DNA from: Lunularia cruciata
Lineage: Eukaryota; Streptophyta; Marchantiopsida; Lunulariales; Lunulariaceae
Assembly: GCA_948567375.1 (NCBI GenBank)
Contig: OX419761.1
Coordinates: forward strand, 40,524,243-40,588,242
Reading direction: 5' to 3'
Length of the DNA: 64,000 bases
Positions within the stretch are counted from its first letter, which is position 1. Each line of letters starts with the position of its first letter. The notes beneath the pieces are model-generated. The model saw only the letters and a list, made by a program, of their open reading frames with translations. It had not been told where the DNA came from and did not search any database. Positions 1 through 10,456 of the stretch are shown here, in pieces. The position numbers and the translations under genes were made by a program.

Positions 1-499
1 GAATGGAGGAGTCAACTAAGAGAGAATGTAGCATATGTTGATATTATCGCTCCATCAAGGAAGATTGCAAACCTCTAGTCCAATCTAATGATAGTGAAGC
101 AAAGGATCAAAGGTCCTTCCATGCACGTGGAGATAGACCATCTCTTGTCTTCCACAAGGAGCCACAAGGACCATCTCTTGTCTGCAATAATACTTGAAGA
201 GAAAAGGATCACTCCCTCCATCTTGGTCACATATGTCTCCAAAATTGGCCTATTGACACCCACAAATTGGGAGGAAAGTATGTGTAGAGAGAGAAAAACT
301 ACCCAAAATGCTATAAGTGCCACCTCCTCCATGGATAATAGGCCTACTCCTCTACACAAGATTGGTAGAGCTATCTATCTATGTGCTAAATCCTCCCATG
401 ACACATTCAATTGTCCCTAGTCTGATGATATCACCAAAGACTCCCATAATCCTTGTATCAAAAGCTCTCAGACATGATACAAAAGTCAAGGAAAGGAGA

Positions 500-1310
500 A
501 TAGTGCAGAGAAGATACATTGGGCAATAGACAAAACTAGAGGAGAGTATATCATTGCCACCTATGGATCTCCTAGTAGAGGAATACCATCCACATGAAGA
601 ATATCCTTTGCAAAGGCAACTTCTAAGAAGCATGTGAGGAATTACTAAGATCCTATTGGCACTCCAAGAATACATAGTCCATTTGTAGATGTGACAAACC
701 TCTTTGGAAGCTCAAGGTGGGAAGGAATACCTAAAAGGGACCATGCTCTACACTTTGACACCTTGACTCTCAAGCCTACAAGATGTAGCATGGTAGTCAA
801 TTGATCAAAGGCCTACCTAGTTTGATTTATGGGGCCCACAATGTGTGCATTCTTTGCCAAGGAGGGAAATACACAACCTAGCATAGCCAAAGTAGTAGAT
901 AATAGAGCTCTAAAGAGAGCCATGGCAAACAAAGGTCCCCCTAAAGGATTTCCCTATTGTGTACTAATAAATGACTCCAAGGTGATGACTCCTTCTTGTG
1001 ACCACCCATGTTGGTAAAAAAGGGAAGCAAGAGAGCCATAGAACAATTGTACAAAAGGAATGAGACTCACCAAGGATCCATTGGCCTCCCTAAGCTCCCT
1101 AAAGATGGATGCCCAAGACATATTATTAAAAGTGTTCTCAACATCCACTTATAGGACAATCCACTTTGGATGGATATCTAGGAGCGTTGTGATGCTTAGA
1201 GATATAGCCTCACAATCTCCAAGTGTAGCTACTCCAAATAAGTATGGACTGAGGTGCTCTTGGAAGTGAGATCAATGCTAAAGGAAAATGGTGCAACTAA
1301 CCAAGTGTAA
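500..1310 (-). pseudogene. Reverse transcriptase core of LINE copy 1
   Basis: Minus-strand translation gives, in order, FGVATLGDCEA (about 1225-1260), VDVENTFNN (about 1130-1150), the block GNPLGGPLFA, SLAKNAHIVGP (about 835-868) and TNGLCILGVPIGS. These match the ordered motifs of non-LTR reverse transcriptases: a Q-G-D-P-L-G-G block followed by the catalytic A-D-D. In this copy the glutamine before the G-N-P-L-G-G block is a stop codon and A-D-D is A-K-N, so both catalytic aspartates are gone. The gag-like or endonuclease parts are not recognisable here. The enzyme would have made cDNA at the target site from element RNA; this copy could not. Confidence 0.75.
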
Positions 1311-2096
1311 AAAGATCTCTCCAATAACGATTGGTTTAGTGCACTCTATGTCCTTCTCATTGCAAGAAGTTGACTAGCCCCTAATACCCAACTAATTGAC
1401 ATACAAATATTTCCCCTCACTATTGCTATAGCCACTTGAAATAGCTTGCTTTAGTATCATTTTTCTAAAATTAATCTCTAAGATGTGTATGTACTATCTT
1501 TGACAAACCTTCCAAGAAGCGGTGAGAAGTAGTGCACAATGCTTATATAGAAAGCAATCTATCAAGACATAAAAGCTTCTCTTGCTAATAATCTAAGACC
1601 TCTAATGGTACTCTCTCTCCTATCATAGGATGTAGTGACCATAGGGAAGAGATAGTATCATCAATGAGACTAGCCATAAACAAAGGATGTAGCACTCATA
1701 TTGCTCTATTACAACTCTCCTTCTTGATCCAATGTCCTACACCGTCATAATTGAGTGGACTTTATGGTATCATATGGCAAAACATATCTCCTCAAATGTG
1801 CAGCCCTAACCAACTCCTCCTACAAGGCGATCCAATCCCTTGCTTGAAATTGACAAAATCTAGCAGCCAACTCTCTATTCTTGGCACATCCTCCTCTAGC
1901 ATAACAAAGGCACCATCAAAGTAGTAAGAGGAATAAGAACCATGCTAACTCATCCAAGTGATTATGTGCCAAACAATCAAATGGCTAGAGAGGCAAAGAG
2001 CCTATCTAGCCTCATCATGGAGTGTATAAGATGGCCTATGGAATAGACGTGGATATCAAAAACTAGTCTTAAATAACCCCAAGATACAACCCTATA

Positions 2097-2411
2097 CTAA
2101 CCACTCCCACAACTCAATTTTATCCCTAGAATGCTCAACAAAGGGATAGAGGAAGTGTGTGTAATCTCAAATATCACCACTATTGATGTGCTTGCTTGCC
2201 TTACATAAGCATCCCAAGTGGTCCTTTCATACTCCTTGTACATCCTTCCTATATGGGTCTTCACTCCTTGCGATCGATGACATATTAAGCATGGTATATC
2301 CCAAGCTGCAATGTGTGGCCTCACACGGGGAAGTGTAGCCATGGCTAGCACAAGAATAACAATTGTAATACATGATGCTCCTCTCCATATCTCCTCATAC
2401 TTGTAGACCAC
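2097..2411 (-). pseudogene. N-terminal zinc-finger segment of LINE copy 1
   Basis: An open stretch of about 104 codons contains CLIC followed by SQGVKTHIGRM. The second copy, at 36703-36906, keeps a fuller C-x2-C-x10-H-x4-H pattern (CLVC then HVGRMH). In the present copy the last histidine is tyrosine. Short C2H2 fingers at the N-terminus are known from site-selecting LINEs such as the R2 group, where they bind DNA. That parallel is an inference. A hydrophobic stretch (residues about 14-25) precedes the finger. The preserved similarity between copies suggests this was real coding sequence. Confidence 0.5.
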
Positions 2412-2440
2412 AACCCCTCACATCCCAACTCACATGAGTA

Positions 2441-4827
2441 AACACTAGTAAGTTAAGGGGATGTGACAACAAGCGTAGAGAGGGATGACAAATGGAATTG
2501 TTGTTGGAGATGGAGAAAAGGTGAGGAGAAGGACTATGTATGTTTTCACTGGTTCTTTTGGCCTTGTGCATCATGCACGAGGCTAAAATAGTTTACCTTT
2601 ATATGAGATGTTTCTCACCATACACATGGTTGCATATTTTTAGGACAATGTACTCATTGTGTATCTAGAGTTTAAACAACAAATAAAAAGTCATCAAATA
2701 TTTTGGAGCTACCAATGCATTAAAGGTGAATGTAAGTAAGTATGATGATTGATTATGGCTTTCTTGAGTAGGACATATGCAAGAAAATCAAAATAAAGTT
2801 CAAATTAGGCAATCTAATAGCAGTTCTAGGGAAATGGTTACAAGGTGCTTACAAAGTAGTGTAGCCAAATGAAGAAAAAAACCATACTAATCAACCAAAT
2901 AGGAGAATTATTCTAAATAACTAATTTTCAATTATTTTAATGAAGTATGATTCATCTAGACCTGTCCAGATGTGCCAAGTGTTACCCAATCACCAAGAGG
3001 GTTCAAAGATCAGAATCTTTATTCAAAATTTGGATTTGTAGGATTAACCATGGGACCCAATTATCAACCAGAAGCAAAGTATATTGCAATTCTTATAATT
3101 CAAAGAGTAACTTCAACTCAAGCAATTGAGTGCAATTTGAGAATGATTATGGTGCCAAATGTAATACTCTTTGAGATTATATTGATATCTAGTGCCGCCT
3201 TGGAGAAATGTATGGTACTTATATGTGGAAAAAGTTCATAGTGCATTGTCTTAGAACCACACTTTGAAATTGAAATTGTAATTGAACAAATCATGGAGCG
3301 CACAGCCCTTGGAATGACAGATTTTGACCATGTTCCCAATCCCATGTAGGATTACATCATAGGGACCAGAATTTTTTATCACAATCTTGAACAATATAGT
3401 ACTAATTCTACTTCCGTACACAAGATATGATTCCAAGAACTCTTGGAAATAGTTTTTTCTAGGTCTATTGTACCTATTACTACTCTTATGAGTAAAGGTA
3501 AGACAAATGTAATGCTCCTTGAAATAACATATCAAGAAGAGGAAAATATGAGCAAGATAGATTCAAAATAGTTTTACATCATTATAGTTAACTTCTTGAT
3601 TATATGGACAATCCAAAACATTTTATACAAATCCATGGTGGCAATAATAGTTCAAAAGAACATTTCCTTGAATTACATGGCCACCTTCCTTGCAAGATTT
3701 GGTAATGGGTTTCCAATGTCCATGAAAAATGAGAAGTTGAAAAAGAAATGGGCTTGTTTCTTGAAGTCCTACAAAGAATCTTGGTAGTGGAAAGACAAGT
3801 CCATCGGTGAGGGACTCACTGATAAGGAGATAAAACAAAGATAGACCATTGTGGAAGACACATTAAACCATTTTTGTCCTTGTTTCTTTGGAATGGACAC
3901 TTTTTTTGGAAGAAGAATGAATACTATTGTAAGTTTGGGAATGGGGAGTGAGTTTAATCTTACCAGATTTTCCAACATAGAGGAGGAAAGATGTTTTAGT
4001 GACACCCATTGACCAAGAGGATGATGAAATACTGTCAAAAGACACTCCGTTGTCAAGTACTTCACAATACTATCTTGTGTAGGAATCAATTCCAATGATC
4101 ATTCCAAATACACACAAGAAAGAACTTTCAAATGTAGTCTATGGGAGTTTGCTACAAGTAAATCATTTGGACTTCAAACAAAGGACAATTTCTAGATTCC
4201 AATCATTCAAAGGATTAGAAGAGGATGAGAGGAGATGGCAAAGGTATTTGAGGAGATGTTTGCAAAAGGAGAGACATAATAAATAAAGAGGAGGAGATTA
4301 AGCAGTCAAAGAAGGTGAGGGAGGTAATGAACCATCATGACAAAGGGAGAAATCCTACACGGTAAATGCCAAGAGTCATCATATGTTGAATGCTTTTGCA
4401 CAAGATATGGCAAGTCATACAAAATTAAATTTGAAATAATGGAGGCTAGGGAGAAGTGTAAATTGATTGAAATCAAACCTCAAAATATAGCAAAATAGAA
4501 AATTTGCACATGAAGTTCAATGAGAGGTTGGCAAAATTGAAGCAACAATTTGAGATGACATTATAATTAGCAAAGGTAAGGAAAACTTCCCACAAAATTA
4601 AAATCATAGTAACCATATCTCATATTGATGACATTCATTACACTACAAGTAATAATCACCTTGTTCTCAATTGACCATTCATTGCCAAGCCAATTCAAGT
4701 GACCATGATAACTAGTCACTATTGTGAATTAGTGTTTAAATTGTTTGTTTTAGTAAATTTGTCATGTTTTATCTTTCATGTTAGTGAGGTTCACTTGGAC
4801 ATATATAGAGTTTCTTAGAGGAAGTGG
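2441..4827. other. No recognisable gene
   Basis: AT-rich DNA with only short open frames on both strands (for example 3769-4095 minus and 3596-3787 plus). I found no domain, LTR or tandem repeat that I could name. The right edge is the insertion site of element A, so this is older flanking DNA, probably decayed repeat. Confidence 0.5.
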
Positions 4828-4832
4828 TAGAT
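4828..4832. repeat. Target-site duplication TAGAT, left of element A
   Basis: The five bases before the LTR are TAGAT, identical to 10452-10456 on the far side. Confidence 0.9.
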
Positions 4833-5232
4833 TGTAAAAGACCAAGACTGAGGAGAGAAATATGAGAATGGAAGATCACATTGGGACATTTAAATGTGTG
4901 AAAACTCCAAATGTCTAGCATGAGCTTTGGCTTTGGTATTTATAGGTAACATACAAGACCCTTGAGAAGCTTCTCAAGAAGCTTCCTTGAGCCACTTTCT
5001 TAGAGTGCAAGCCAAGTTAACCAAGAAGCTTCTTTCTAGAAGCCACCTACTTGGTATGCAAGCTAAGCTAGTTGGAAGCTTCTTGAAACTACCTGCTTGG
5101 GGTGCAAGTTAAGCTTGTCAGAAAGCTTCCAAAGAAGCTTCCTAGATGCTTATAGAATATTCTGGGCTAATTTGGCTTATTCTCTACTTTGTTAGCCTTA
5201 CTAACTATGTCGCTAAACTCCATATTGTTACA
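4833..5232 (-). repeat. 3' LTR of element A
   Basis: 400 bp, ending ATTGTTACA on the plus strand. It holds five exact GAAGCTTC palindromes and the near-perfect heat-shock-element string TATAGAATATTC at 5151-5162. A minus-strand TATA box (TATAAATA) lies near 4936-4946. It is shorter than its partner by several indels in the GAAGCTTC-rich part. Confidence 0.93.
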
Positions 5233-5246
5233 TATTCCCCCACCAC
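5233..5246 (-). other. Polypurine tract of element A
   Basis: The minus strand reads GTGGTGGGGGAATA immediately before the 3' LTR. This is the plus-strand cDNA primer of LTR elements. Confidence 0.75.
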
Positions 5247-5284
5247 TAGTTGACGACGTCTTTGTTGCCATTGAAGCTACAAAC

Positions 5285-5445
5285 TCCTGGATGGCCATTT
5301 GTGCATTCTGGAGGTGAGAAAGAGGTTCCTATGTGACATCATGAAGGGGATACACTTTCCAAAGGACCTTGTACTCCGTATGTTATTGGCATCCTTGTTG
5401 AATGTGGCAACATGCAAGGATACAATCAACTTCATACTCCTCATG
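5285..5445 (-). pseudogene. Chromodomain of element A
   Basis: The minus frame gives EEYEVDCILAC, then EYKVLWKVYPLHDVT, a stop in place of tryptophan, then EPLSHLQNAQ. This matches the chromodomain pattern (Y-E-V-E-x-I-L, then W-K-G-Y, then T-W-E-P) at the pol C-terminus of chromoviruses. There it is thought to guide integration by reading histone methylation. Two stops break it: one before HTEY and one at the TGG that became TAG. Confidence 0.85.
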
Positions 5446-6560
5446 ATCATTGATAGGGATGGGAAGACGAGGAGGTTGGACACGAGAGGAAAAGGAAGAT
5501 GGGTTAGGAACAAAGGGTTTTAACTTAGAAATGTGAAAGACATGGTGGATGCGCATATGAAAAGGTAAGGCAAGTCAATAAGCAACAAGAGAGATGATTT
5601 GAGTGACATCAAAGAGTCCTATCCAATTAAGGGTAAGTTTACAAACTTAGGTATCAAGTGGGAGGGGGTATGTTACTAGAAGATAGTATGACTTTATCAC
5701 CAACTTCAAAGGTGAGATCACGATGATGTTGGTGACGATTCCAAGCAAGAAGGAGATGAGATTTGGCTTGTTGGAGGGATTGGGATATGATGGTCAAGAA
5801 GGTTGAAGTATGAGGGACTTAAGATGGAAGAGGAGAAAGAAGAGAATTTGAAACAAGTAGATCTTGGCCAAAATTGAGAAAGAAAGGAGAAAATCCGGTG
5901 CTTGCAAGTTTGGAATTATTGTAGGCAAATTCTGCAACTGCAAGACATTCATTTCAATTGGTATGGTGGACATTGACAAAGGCACATAGCATATCTTTCA
6001 AGGTACAATTTTCACGTTTGGTTTGTCCATCAGTTTGAGGATGATAGTCCGTGGACAAAGCAAGCTTGGTGCCGAGTATCTGGAAGAGTGCTTGCCAAAA
6101 CTTCATGGTGAATCAAGGATCAAGGTCAAATATGAGTACATGTGCCATCTCATGATGCTTGAAGACATTGTTGAAGTAGATTTGTGCTAAGGTTGGAGCA
6201 TCCATGGTATCAAAGGTTGGTGCCAAGTGGATTTGCTTACAAAACTTATCCACAAACACCATGATTGCTATGTGTCCTTACTTTGTCTTGGGCAAGGATG
6301 TGATGAGTTCTAATCTCACATGTTCACATTGAGTGGATGGAATAGGGAGTGGTTGAAGGAGTCCACTTGGCTTCTGTTTGCTAGCTTTGTTACGTTGGTA
6401 GCTCTCATATGATTGAAAAAACTCTTGAACATCTTGTGTCATGTTGGGCCACCACCATCGACATTGGAGAGTACCCAAGATCTTGTCTACACCCATGTAA
6501 CAAGCTATTGGTAAATCATGGCTTCTTGAAGGTGCACAAGTCAGAGATCACCTTTGGTTG
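5446..6560 (-). pseudogene. Integrase of element A
   Basis: The frame at 6278-6496 carries the zinc-binding end: WWWPNM, QSYESYQRNK and the proline-rich LLQPLPIPS linker. The first cysteine of the CxxC pair is now tyrosine. The core follows with VFVDKF, IFDLDP-stop-F, and HPQTDGQTKREN. The family has DPRF and QTER at these places. The arginine codon is a stop (CGA to TGA fits) and the catalytic glutamate is lysine (GAA to AAA). Both fit decay of methylated cytosines. The DDE integrase would have joined cDNA ends to chromosomal DNA. Confidence 0.88.
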
Positions 6561-6699
6561 GAACATAGATCCGGTCTTCATGGAATAGAAGGCCTTCCTT
6601 GAAGGAGAAGGTGTTGTTCTCCTTGTTACATGTTGTAAGCTGACCATGTACCATTTGGAAGAAGGGATCTTGTTGTAGAGTTGATCAAAACTCATGTTG

Positions 6700-7181
6700 G
6701 ACCTTGGGGTCAATTGACATTGTTGTAATTGCTACCATGATGAGAGGAAGAGACTTCAAATCATGTGTTGTGATAGAGCATCAGGGATGACATGGAATCA
6801 ACTTGGTTTGTACTCAAGTTTGATGTCAAACAATTGGAGTTGTTCCTCCCATTGATGATGTCAACTCTTACGTGTTCCAAGTATAAGGTCTGCAATAATG
6901 GTTTGTGATCAATTTGCATGATCACCTTGTTTCCCCATGAGATAATGTCTCCATACCTTGGTGGCATATACCATTGCAAGTTGTCCTTGACCCCAAGTAG
7001 AGTAATTTATTTTAGTCATATTTAGTTGGCAAGACATAAAGGCAATAGGATGTAGTCCATATGGGAATTCTTGTTGCAACACGGCTCCAATTGCAAAGTT
7101 AGAATCATCAAAATCAACCACATAAGGTAGTTGAGGATCATATAGCTGACAAATAGGCCTTGAAGACACCATATGTTTCAA
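6700..7181 (-). pseudogene. RNase H of element A
   Basis: An open frame of about 90 codons (6909-7181) reads PQLPYVVDFDDSNFAIGAVL, then PIAFMSCQLN, YSTWGQGQLAMV and WRHYLMG. These are the conserved blocks of gypsy RNase H. The usual glutamate in the 'QEKELLAI' block is glycine or glutamine here, so a catalytic acid is probably lost. IDHKPL follows in another frame near 6895-6915, which shows a frameshift. Confidence 0.85.
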
Positions 7182-7199
7182 CTTTTGGAATGCTTCTTT

Positions 7200-8040
7200 G
7201 TGCTTGGTGGTCCATTAGAAGCTCAAGTTCTTCTCCAAGAGGTCAGTCAATGGTGCAGCTACATGAGCATAATAATGGACGAATCATCTATAAAAATTGG
7301 CCAATCCATTCAATGCCCATACTTCAGTAGCATCCTTTGGAATAGGCAATCAATAATGGCCTTGATTTTCTCATCTTCCATCTTGATGCCCCTAATGAGA
7401 TCTTGTGACCCAAAAAGGTAACGTACTTCTCCCAAAAGGCACACTTTGACTTCTTATAATAAAATTTCCATATTTGTAGTCATCTTAGGATTTCTTTCAC
7501 ATGATTCATGTGGTTTGCCTCTATCTTGCTATAGATTAAGATATCATCCAAGAACACCACCATGTACCGATCCAATAGTCCATCCAACACCCAATGCATC
7601 TGATACATGAAGACAATTGGAGCATTAGTGAGCTCAAAAGGTAGAACTCTCTACTCAAAATGCCCATACCTTGTGCAAAAGGTAGTCTTTTGCACATCCT
7701 CCCTATCAATGGGGATTTGCCAATAGTTGCTACAAAGATCCAACTTGGAAAAGTATCATGCTCCACTCAATTGATCAAGCAAGTCATCAATCCGAGGCAA
7801 GGGATATGCATTCTTCACTGTTTGCTTATTGAGCCCACAATAATCAATATAGAAACAAAGTCCTCTATCCTTCTTTGGAACAAATAGTACCAGTGCTCCC
7901 CAAGGAGAGGTGCTATGTTGTATGAATTCTTTCTCCAACAACTCCATTAATGTTGTATGCAACTCCTTTGGTGAGAGCCAATAGATTGGTCTACTCATTG
8001 GAGTACTCCCTAGTAATAACTCAATCTTGAAGGGCATACC
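7200..8040 (-). pseudogene. Reverse transcriptase of element A
   Basis: Blocks in minus-strand order: [20 protein letters not shown] (7756-8037 frame), then in a shifted frame KLDLCSNYWQIPI, TRYGHFE, LPFELTNAPIVFM and VFLDDILIYS near 7535-7570. F-L-D-D is the catalytic YxDD box and keeps both aspartates. At least one frameshift separates the two halves, and a stop follows TRYGHFE. Similarity to gypsy RT is clear throughout. Confidence 0.9.
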
Positions 8041-8469
8041 ACAATCGGAGGGTAATCCCTATGGAAAATCATTTGGAAATACGTCCACAAATTCCTAAAC
8101 TATCTGATCAACCATTGCTTGATGAGGCTCTTGGCCCTCCTCAGATTGTCCTTGTGCAATTGGCTTGATCCACACTGCAAAAACAAATTTATCTTCCTCC
8201 AAAGCTTGCTCTATGGCTACTTCACTAACAAACTTCCCATCTAGGGACTCATCTTTCTTCCAAGCTTGTTCCATGGCTGCTTTCCTAGTAAACTTCCCAT
8301 CTTGGGACTCATTTCCCTTCAAAGCTTGCTCTATGGCTACCTTCTTGAAAAACTTCCCATCGTAAGACTGACTAGTTTTAGATGTCTTAAATTTTAGATG
8401 TTTGAGATGTCTTAGAGGTGCCAGACTACCTAATAAAAAATTCATACCTTGGTGTTATACTTGAATTTG

Positions 8470-8745
8470 TCATCGGGTCCAATCAAATTGAACCTTATGA
8501 TGTTCAAGCCAAGGTAGTCCTAGAATGACATTGTAGTGTAGAGGTGCCACTACAAACCTCATACACTCCAAATACTCCTTTCCAATCTTGAAGATAACAG
8601 GATGCAAGGTACAAAATGCAAAACCTTTTCTACCATCCGCCATCATCAATTTACTTCTAATTACTAGGTTGATAGGAATATCCAATTCCTTTACTACTTG
8701 CATAGACATGCAATTCTTGAACTTCCATAATCAACAAAATCCTAC
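8470..8745 (-). pseudogene. Aspartic protease of element A
   Basis: The frame 8470-8709 contains KLMMADGRKGFA, FVVAPLHYNVILGLPWLE and HHKVQFDW, typical for the retropepsin-like domain of gypsy elements. Just upstream, in a shifted frame, the active-site block reads DFVDYGSSR, where D-S-G or D-T-G is expected. The serine is now tyrosine (TCT to TAT fits). Retropepsin would have cut the gag-pol polyprotein. Confidence 0.8.
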
Positions 8746-8929
8746 AACCCCGATTAGATACCGTACCTTACAAGTGAAGCAAACTTGCATAGGTCAAGCC
8801 TTCTATCCCATTGGAACTAATCAAACTCTTAGTAGGCGGCTCAAAATCTCCTATTGGGATTCCTTGTTTTCTTGATCATTCCGCTCTATAAACTCCATAT
8901 GGGCAACTTTTCAAGGTTATCATTCTTAA

Positions 8930-9990
8930 GTGGACATTCAACAATGCGATGTCTCAATTGGCGACAATAAAAACAACCACCATTTTGTTGTAGTTTCTCT
9001 CTATCTATAATGCTAAGTGATCTTTGTTGAATAACATCAATCTCCATTGGTGCCGGCTCCTCCACCCGTGTGTAGTGTATTGATAGGTTCTGTGGAGGTC
9101 AAATTCAAGACCAAGTTGTTGCAACCAAGGAATCAAAACGTTTAGCCAATCGCATGGCTTCCTCCAAGTGTTGTGGCTCTTGCATGGTTATCTCTAATTT
9201 GGTTCTTGACTTCAAGCCCCTCACAAATCAATCCAAAGCTTCACCTTCTAGTATATCTGGAATTTGCATGATGGTGTTCTAAAATTAAGTGATACAACTT
9301 CTTATAGAGCCAATTTTTTTCAACTCTACCTACCTATCCCGTGCATCTTGTGTGGCATTTATAGCTTGGAATGGACTAATTATTGCATTCTTGAATTTTG
9401 CACACATCAAGATATCAAGATTGGTGTAACAATTTGTAGTTCAGCTCGCTCCACTCAAAATCTCTAGCATAGCTTTTGCTACTCCATCCAATTGGCTAGA
9501 AGCCAAGAGAATCTATTTTTGCTCGTCTTGTAGATTGGTAGCTTTAAAATAACATTCATAGTCAAACACAAAATTCTCCATTGCACTCGGGAGATTCTTG
9601 CCTTCAAATACCTTAGGTTTATTGAATCACATTCAATCTTCTCCTTCTCAAATTGGTACTCTCTGTACGTGCTCTTGTTGTCAAAGATCTTGTTCATCCA
9701 ACAATCAAGTAAGGTGCTCGATTTGTTGTTGCATAGCAAGGATAACATTAGGCATTGCCGCCATAGTTGCTACTCTATCATGCCACCCCTAATCTATCCA
9801 AATATAATAACACATAGAAGTAGCATGTCCACCGTTCTCCATAAGTTACAATCAGAAGCACTAAGGGTTCCTCAAATATGGTGATCATATGCAAAAAATC
9901 TTGTCCAAAGTGTGAGGTGATGAATTGTGTGAAACGATGCTTGGACAAAGAAATCCCAATGGTTTGGTGGAAGTGGATTTGGTGGTCCAT
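8930..9990 (-). pseudogene. Gag of element A with CCHC zinc knuckle
   Basis: The minus frame near 8940-8985 gives CFYCRQLRHRIVEC, an exact C-x2-C-x4-H-x4-C nucleocapsid knuckle. The usual glycine before histidine is changed. Upstream are QEPQHLEEAMRLAKRFDSL (about 9130-9190) and capsid-like frames to about 9990, starting near MDGIYGPPNP. Stops and shifts break it. Gag would form the particle and bind element RNA. Confidence 0.75.
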
Positions 9991-10012
9991 AAATTCCATC
10001 CATCCCATTCTT

Positions 10013-10024
10013 GCTTTGATACCA
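10013..10024 (-). other. Primer binding site of element A (tRNA-iMet type)
   Basis: The minus strand reads TGGTATCAAAGC one base inside the 5' LTR, close to the usual plant TGGTATCAGAGC that pairs with the 3' end of initiator methionine tRNA. Confidence 0.85.
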
Positions 10025-10127
10025 ATATAAAAGACCAAGATCAAGGAGAGAAATATGAGAAGGTAAGATCACATTGGGACACTTGAATGTGGGAAAACTC
10101 CAAATGCCTAGCATGAGCTTCGGCTTT

Positions 10128-10140
10128 GGTATTTATAAGT
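10128..10140 (-). promoter_or_regulatory. TATA box of the element A LTR promoter
   Basis: The minus strand reads ACTTATAAATACC. The same site in the other LTR reads CTATAAATACC (4936-4946). It lies about 100 bp before the end of the LTR that adjoins the primer site, a normal U3/R position. The GAAGCTTC boxes are all upstream of it. Confidence 0.7.
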
Positions 10141-10216
10141 AGCATATAAGGCCCTTGAGAAGTTTTTCAAGAAACTTTCTTGAGCCGCTTTCTTAGAGTG
10201 CAAGCCAAGTTAACCA

Positions 10217-10380
10217 AGAAGCTTCTCAAGAAGCTTCCTTCTAGAAGCCACCTACTTGGCGTGCATGCTAAGCTAGTTGGAACCTTCTAAAAGCTTCGTG
10301 CTAGAAGCTATCTACTTGGGGTGCAAGTTAAGCTAGTCATGAAGCTTCCAAAGAAGCTTCCTAGATGCTTCTAGAATATT
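10217..10380 (-). promoter_or_regulatory. Heat-shock-element-like array in the LTR
   Basis: 10217-10247 contains AGAAGCTTCT, AGAAGCTTCC and TTCTAGAAG back to back. 10339-10380 contains two more GAAGCTTC units and TTCTAGAATATT. Alternating nGAAn and nTTCn units are the binding pattern of plant heat-shock factors. The array lies 80-240 bp upstream of the TATA box. Function is inferred; the palindromes could also be a structural repeat without factor binding. Confidence 0.5.
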
Positions 10381-10451
10381 TTGGGCTAATTTAGCTTATT
10401 ATATATTTCATTAGCCTTACTAATTATGTTGCTTAACTCCATATTGTTACA

Positions 10452-10456
10452 TAGAT
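10452..10456. repeat. Target-site duplication TAGAT, right of element A
   Basis: Five bases directly after the LTR, identical to 4828-4832. A 5-bp duplication is the size normal for Ty3/gypsy integrases. Confidence 0.9.

Larger units (their letters stand above)
1..2440 (-). mobile_element. LINE-like (non-LTR) retrotransposon relic, copy 1
   Basis: Read on the minus strand, this stretch gives broken frames that follow one protein: an N-terminal zinc-finger-like motif near 2290, then reverse transcriptase blocks from about 1310 down to 600. A second copy with the same order lies at 34780-36940, and the DNA is alignable by eye across most of the length, ending at a shared block near 2400-2435 and 36905-36935. 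No LTR, primer site or integrase is seen, so a non-LTR element fits best. Frames are interrupted by many stops and shifts, so the copy is dead. The 3' end lies outside the window. The assignment to LINE-like RT is made from motif knowledge; the exact clade is inferred. Confidence 0.75.
4833..10451 (-). mobile_element. Element A: complete Ty3/gypsy chromovirus, inactive
   Basis: Two LTRs (4833-5232 and 10026-10451) flank a minus-strand gag-pol. The LTRs read TGTAACAATATGGAG at one end and finish in TTTTACA. The 5-bp duplication TAGAT is found at 4828-4832 and 10452-10456. A tRNA-iMet-type primer site lies beside the 10.4-kb LTR and a purine tract beside the 5.2-kb LTR. Domain order is gag with CCHC knuckle, protease, RT, RNase H, integrase and chromodomain, which is the chromovirus order. 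Stops and frameshifts occur in every domain. The LTRs differ at many positions and by several indels, so the insertion is old. Confidence 0.95.
10026..10451 (-). repeat. 5' LTR of element A
   Basis: 426 bp. The element is transcribed leftward, so this copy would supply the promoter. Four exact GAAGCTTC palindromes plus TTCTAGAA boxes lie at 10217-10247, 10298-10308 and 10339-10380. The terminal G of the right-hand TG/CA end is mutated (TATAAAAG instead of TGTAAAAG on the plus strand). Confidence 0.93.
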
